DNA of 27,309 nt from Alkalihalobacillus alcalophilus ATCC 27647 = CGMCC 1.3604. GTDB lineage: Bacteria; Bacillota; Bacilli; Bacillales; Bacillaceae_D. The position numbers and the translations under genes are program-made. The notes beneath the pieces are model-generated. The model was given only the letters and a program-made list of their open reading frames with translations, had not been told where the DNA came from and searched no databases. Shown in pieces: positions 23,816 to 27,309 of the stretch; position 1 is the first letter of the stretch; each line of letters starts with the position of its first letter. Location of the stretch: contig NZ_ALPT02000057.1 of assembly GCF_000292245.2 (NCBI RefSeq), forward strand, positions 1 to 27,309. The letters are read 5' to 3'.

Positions 23816-24454
23816 TTAGGAGTGGATGAGTGATTCTAAATAAACTGGTTCTCCCAATTTAATCTCGATCTGACCATTGGTTAGCTCTTCCATCCATTTT
23901 GTAAATGGTTCGAGATCAGAGTTTTTGACATACACTTGAACTGTGACATCTTCTAAATAGGAGATTTCCTTTAGTTCGTATGTTGATTGTCTTAATTCAT
24001 TTTCGACTTTGCCTAACCAGTGATAATCCATGGAGCAATAAGCGACTTGCATGAGACTTCGTTTGACAACACCGACTTCATTTAAACCTTCACTCACAGA
24101 ACTACCGTAAGCCCGGATGAGTCCACCGGCACCTAATTTAATTCCTCCAAAGTATCTAGTGACGACAACGACGGTATCTTTTAGTTGTCGTTTTTTTAGA
24201 ACTTCTAGCATGGGAACTCCGGCTGTTCCACTCGGTTCGCCATCATCATTTGCTTTTTGAATCAAATCATTTTCACCAATTAAATACGCCGAACAGTTAT
24301 GAGTTGCGTTCCAATGTTTCTTTTTAATTTTTTCAATAAATGCTTGTGCTTCTTCATCACTTGTCACTCTTTCGAAATGGGAAATAAATCGTGATTTTTG
24401 GATCACTAGTTCATGTTCACCATAACCTTTGACTGTTTTGTATTCTTCTAACAT
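23816..24454 (-). CDS. yvyE: YvyE/YigZ (IMPACT, UPF0029) family protein
   Basis: This cytosolic protein of 213 residues has an N-terminal Impact domain and a C-terminal ferredoxin-like domain (DUF1949). Family members are conserved, and a role connected to translation regulation is suggested by the eukaryotic homologue IMPACT; the bacterial function is not settled. Motifs include VIQKSRFISHFERV, HWNATHNCSAYLIG, NDDGEPSGTAGVPML and TRYFGGIKLGAGGLIRAYG. The start is ATG at the complement of 24452-24454 with AGGTGG seven nt upstream; a longer in-frame extension lacks conserved sequence. Its 3' end abuts the tnpB element. It lies divergent to degS, as in B. subtilis. Confidence 0.92.
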   Translation of the reverse strand: MLEEYKTVKGYGEHELVIQKSRFISHFERVTSDEEAQAFIEKIKKKHWNATHNCSAYLIGENDLIQKANDDGEPSGTAGVPMLEVLKKRQLKDTVVVVTRYFGGIKLGAGGLIRAYGSSVSEGLNEVGVVKRSLMQVAYCSMDYHWLGKVENELRQSTYELKEISYLEDVTVQVYVKNSDLEPFTKWMEELTNGQIEIKLGEPVYLESLIHS

Positions 24455-24947
24455 TAAAAAACCACCTGCTTTTTTCATAGTTTTACAAGAATCCGAAATC
24501 AAGATGTAACAAATGTTTGTTAGGATAGGCTTGTCGGAAACATGTTTACAGATTAAAGCGTTAGAACATTTTTGCTTCAATTGTTAGGGAGAAATAATTG
24601 ATTCAGAAACATTTGTTAAATAGAAATGAAAAAAGGGTTAGAACTATGTCCCTAATAGTATACCAAACCAGATGATTGGTACAATTTGTAGGCATTCAAA
24701 TTACTTGGATATAAATAAAGTGTGTTAATATGCCGACATTTCGATTTTGACTGATTTTAAAATTGAAAGTAATCAACATATTAGCATATTTATATCGAAT
24801 TATGTTTGAATCTAGATAGGATTTTCTTATTTTTTGTTGTAATATAAGGATAGCGGAAAGTCTTAAATGAGGCAATTGGTTACACTTCTAAGGGCATTCA
24901 TCCGTGACCTTTGACTGGTTTTCGTATAGAAAAGTGGGTGAAAAGGC
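24455..24947. other. Divergent intergenic region yvyE-degS
   Basis: This 493-bp AT-rich region must hold promoters for yvyE and degS. Weak candidates exist (for example TTGAAA near 24762 followed by CATATT about 16 nt later), but none is convincing. Partly inverted strings TTAATATG (about 24726) and CATATTAG (about 24778) were noticed. No RNA gene was recognised. Confidence 0.4.
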
Positions 24948-26084
24948 TTGAGTGGACAAACAGTACTTGAAGATATTATAGAAAAGACGATACATACTGT
25001 AGGGCAAAGTCGTGAGCAAATTTTTGAAATTAGCGAGAAGTCGAGGCAAGAGTATGTATCCTTACAAAAGGAACTATTAGAAATTCGGCTGAAGGTAACA
25101 CGTGTCATTGAAAATACGGACAAAACAGAACTATATGCAAAATATGCTCGTAATCGTTTAGCCGAAGTTAGTAAAAATTTTGAAGAGTACAGTACAAAGG
25201 AAGTACAAGCGGTTTATGAACAGGCGAACAATTATCAAGTAGAATTAGCTGTTTTAAGGCACGAGGAACTTCAATTAAGAGAACGACGAGATACGATTGA
25301 ACGTCGTATTGTCGATCTTGGAGATACCGTAGAAAGAGCAGAACAATTGGCTGGACAAATGTCAGTGGTTTTTAATTTCTTAGCGCAGGATTTAAAAAAT
25401 GTAGGTGAGGTCATTCAGAGTGCGAAGGAAAAACAAGCATTCGGATTGAAAATCATTGAAGCACAGGAAGCGGAAAGAAAGAGACTTTCACGGGAAATAC
25501 ACGATGGACCAGCTCAAATGATGGCGAATGTTATGCTCCGTTCAGAGTTGATTGAACGTATTCATAAAGAAGAGGGAATTGATGAGGCTTTAAAGGAGAT
25601 TCGCTCTTTAAAAGAAATGGTTCGTTCTTCTTTGGCAGAAGTAAGAAGGATTATTTATGACCTGCGACCAATGGCTCTCGATGATTTAGGTTTAATGCCA
25701 ACATTATCGAAGTATCTGAAGAATTTCGAGGAACATCATCAAGTCATTGTATCCTTTGCCGCACTGGGGAAAGAACAAAGGCTGCCACAAGAGTTTGAGG
25801 TTGCCATGTTCCGTTTGGTGCAGGAAGGTGTGCAAAATGCTTGCAAACATGCCGAGCCGACACAAATTCAAGTGAAAATAGAATTCCAAAAAACGAAGGT
25901 AATTTTAGTCATTAAGGATAATGGCAAAGGTTTTGATCCTTCAACGGTTAAAGAAGGCTCTTTTGGACTCATGGGAATGAAGGAAAGGGTTAATATGCTA
26001 AAAGGGGATTTAAATATTCAATCGCATCTTAACGTGGGGACAACTTTACTTATCCAAATTCCTTTGATGACAGATGAAAGTTAA
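24948..26084 (+). CDS. degS: Two-component sensor histidine kinase DegS
   Basis: DegS is the cytosolic sensor kinase that phosphorylates DegU and controls exoenzyme production, motility, competence and biofilm genes. The 378 residues contain an N-terminal coiled-coil sensing region (about 1-175) without membrane segments, the HisKA_3 box with phospho-acceptor His185 (RLSREIHDGPAQ), and the family string RRIIYDLRPMALDDLGL. The ATPase domain carries EGVQNACKHA, DNGKGFD and GSFGLMGMKERV. The only in-frame start is TTG 24948 because a TGA lies three codons upstream; a weak GGGTGAAAAGG serves as ribosome binding site. A TTG start and weak site suggest modest expression. degU follows after 118 nt. 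Confidence 0.95.
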   Translation: MSGQTVLEDIIEKTIHTVGQSREQIFEISEKSRQEYVSLQKELLEIRLKVTRVIENTDKTELYAKYARNRLAEVSKNFEEYSTKEVQAVYEQANNYQVELAVLRHEELQLRERRDTIERRIVDLGDTVERAEQLAGQMSVVFNFLAQDLKNVGEVIQSAKEKQAFGLKIIEAQEAERKRLSREIHDGPAQMMANVMLRSELIERIHKEEGIDEALKEIRSLKEMVRSSLAEVRRIIYDLRPMALDDLGLMPTLSKYLKNFEEHHQVIVSFAALGKEQRLPQEFEVAMFRLVQEGVQNACKHAEPTQIQVKIEFQKTKVILVIKDNGKGFDPSTVKEGSFGLMGMKERVNMLKGDLNIQSHLNVGTTLLIQIPLMTDES

Positions 26085-26202
26085 TTGAAGTTGCATTCTA
26101 GTATCAAGAAAAAGACTACAGTTATCGCATTATATAAAAAAGTGAATTCAGCAACGAAGACATTTAATTAAAATTAACAGCTACACGGAGAGGTGACTGA
26201 AT

Positions 26203-26910
26203 ATGACTGAAACCGAAAAAAGAAACATTCGTATCGTATTAATCGACGACCACCAATTATTTCGAGAAGGTGTCAAACGTATCTTAGCAATGGAAAATGA
26301 TTTTGAAATAGTTGCTGATGGTGAAGATGGCTCTCAAGCAATTGATCTTGTCGAAAAGTATCAACCAGACGTCATTTTAATGGATATTAATATGCCGAAT
26401 GTAAACGGAGTCGAAGCGACAAAATCATTAATCGAACGCTACCCAAATATTAAAGTCTTAATTTTATCGATTCATGACGATGAGTCTTATGTCACTCATG
26501 TATTAAAAACAGGTGCTGCTGGTTATTTATTAAAGGAAATGGACGCGGATGCATTAATTGAGGCAGTCAAAGTAGTCGCTTCAGGTGGTGCATATATTCA
26601 CCCGAAAGTGACGCACAACTTAATTAAGGAATACCGTCGTTTAGCAACAGAAGACGATGAGCATGAAGAGTCAATCGGCTACCGTGAAGTCGAATACCGT
26701 AAGCCATTGCACATCTTAACACGTCGTGAGTGTGAGGTTCTGCAATTAATGACAGACGGCCAAAGCAACCGTGCCATCGGCGAAACGTTATTCATTAGCG
26801 AAAAAACCGTCAAAAACCACGTAAGTAACATTCTTCAAAAAATGAGCGTAAACGACCGTACCCAAGCCGTTGTTGAAGCCATTAAGAGTGGATATGTAGT
26901 TGTTAGATAA
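26203..26910 (+). CDS. degU: Two-component response regulator DegU
   Basis: This NarL/LuxR-type response regulator has 235 residues. The receiver domain carries the acidic pair Asp15-Asp16, phospho-acceptor Asp61 (VILMDINMPN), a conserved Ser in LSIHDDESYV and Lys in YLLKEMDAD. The LuxR-type helix-turn-helix (LTRRECEVLQLMTDGQSNRA to EKTVKNHVSNILQK) forms the C-terminal DNA-binding domain. A linker (EYRRLATEDDEHEE) separates the two. The ribosome binding site GGAGAGGTGA precedes ATG 26203. The 118-nt gap after degS allows a separate degU promoter, as exists in B. subtilis, though none is clear here. A strong terminator follows. Confidence 0.96.
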   Translation: MTETEKRNIRIVLIDDHQLFREGVKRILAMENDFEIVADGEDGSQAIDLVEKYQPDVILMDINMPNVNGVEATKSLIERYPNIKVLILSIHDDESYVTHVLKTGAAGYLLKEMDADALIEAVKVVASGGAYIHPKVTHNLIKEYRRLATEDDEHEESIGYREVEYRKPLHILTRRECEVLQLMTDGQSNRAIGETLFISEKTVKNHVSNILQKMSVNDRTQAVVEAIKSGYVVVR

Positions 26911-26941
26911 ATGATGTGAATGTATGATTGGGGAATGGAAC

Positions 26942-26977
26942 CCTCCACCAGCTGAGATGCTGTTGGAGGTTTTTTTG
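26942..26977 (+). terminator. Rho-independent terminator after degU
   Basis: CCTCCACCAGC (26942-26952) pairs with GCTGTTGGAGG (26959-26969), with wobbles and a 6-nt loop, followed by seven T residues. Confidence 0.9.
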
Positions 26978-26989
26978 TGGTTTTGATGG

Positions 26990-27309
26990 GATTAGGGTGC
27001 GGTGTGAAAAACTTGTGATAGGTAATGAAAATCCGTGCTGGGGCGGATTACGGTGCGAATAGTGCGGAATAGGTAATGAAAAAGCCATGCAGTCAAAATT
27101 AAAGTGCGAAAAACTTGTGATAGGAAATGAAAATCCGTGCTGGGGCGGATTACGGTGCGAAAAATCAGGAATAGGTAATGAAAAAGCCATGCAGTCAAAA
27201 TTAGGGTGTGAATAATGAGGGATAAGTAATGAAAAATCCCTTGCTGGGGGCGGATTACGGGTGCGAAAAAATCAGGAATAGGTAATGAAAAAAGCCCATG
27301 CAGTCAAAA
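26990..27309 (+). repeat. 51-bp-period tandem array, copy 2 (runs off the window)
   Basis: The anchor GGTAATGAAAA (or a one-base variant) starts at 27021, 27072, 27123, 27174 and 27225, exactly 51 bp apart, then at 27281 (56 bp). Two unit types alternate. Type A has ATCCGTGCTGGGGCGGAT, a small hairpin, then TTACGGTGCG. Type B has AGCCATGCAGTCAAAATTA, then a GTGCGAA- or GTGTGAA-type string. The minus strand is open across the array as a 17-residue repeat, but there is no ribosome binding site and it is probably not coding. The same block structure occurs in opposite orientation at 11676-12106. Confidence 0.92.

Noticed and set aside
24504..24580. N-terminal extension of YvyE up to 24580
   Set aside because: The extra residues (MKQKCSNALICKH...) do not resemble the family, while ATG at 24454 has AGGTGG at the right distance and gives the usual length.
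26903..27198. Minus-strand ORFs encoding 17-residue repeats (FSLPIP.(Y/F)SHRNPPQHGF)
   Set aside because: They arise because the 51-bp array period is a multiple of three. They lack a ribosome binding site, overlap the degU terminator, and the sister array does not keep an open frame.

Overview
The window looks like chromosomal DNA from a low-GC, Gram-positive, endospore-former-type bacterium (family Bacillaceae). The evidence is the degS-degU pair next to yvyE, GH73 autolysins, a LytR-CpsA-Psr (LCP) ligase, TagD, strong AGGAGG ribosome binding sites and AT-rich DNA. The very acidic lipoprotein OppA hints at an alkaliphilic or halotolerant lifestyle; that is inference.

Layout. 1-858 is the end of an IS21-family element (istA, minus strand) that interrupts the first ORF of an IS3-family element (859-2427). 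2799-5828 is a 1009-residue secreted GH73 glucosaminidase with an 18-bp coding minisatellite and six SH3-like repeats. 6073-11535 is a plus-strand surface-glycopolymer locus: ExoA-like GT2 glycosyltransferase, TagG-like ABC permease (frameshifted near its start), TagH-like ATPase, CDP-alcohol phosphotransferase, glycerol-3-phosphate cytidylyltransferase, and a WcaJ-type undecaprenyl-phosphate sugar transferase. A degenerate 51-bp-period tandem array (about 11676-12106) follows. Next come a second, smaller GH73 autolysin (minus) and an LCP ligase (minus, also frameshifted near its start). 15911-22101 is an lrp/asnC-type regulator followed by a complete oligopeptide ABC operon (oppD-oppF-oppB-oppC-oppA). 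22350-23810 is a solitary tnpB (IS1341-type) element with a putative omega-RNA end lying against the 3' end of yvyE. yvyE (minus) and degS-degU (plus) close the conserved block. After degU comes a second array of the same 51-bp repeat family in opposite orientation, running off the window.

How it works together. Most of the locus concerns the cell envelope. WcaJ would start a lipid-linked glycan, GT2 would extend it, TagD plus the CDP-alcohol transferase could add an alcohol-phosphate, the TagGH-like transporter would export it, an LCP enzyme would attach it to peptidoglycan, and two GH73 hydrolases would remodel the wall. The opp operon and tnpB sit between the LCP gene and yvyE, which are close neighbours in Bacillus subtilis, so this stretch looks like an insertion into an ancestral block. 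Both frameshifts fall in 7-nt homopolymers and both are repaired by one extra base, so sequencing error is a serious possibility.
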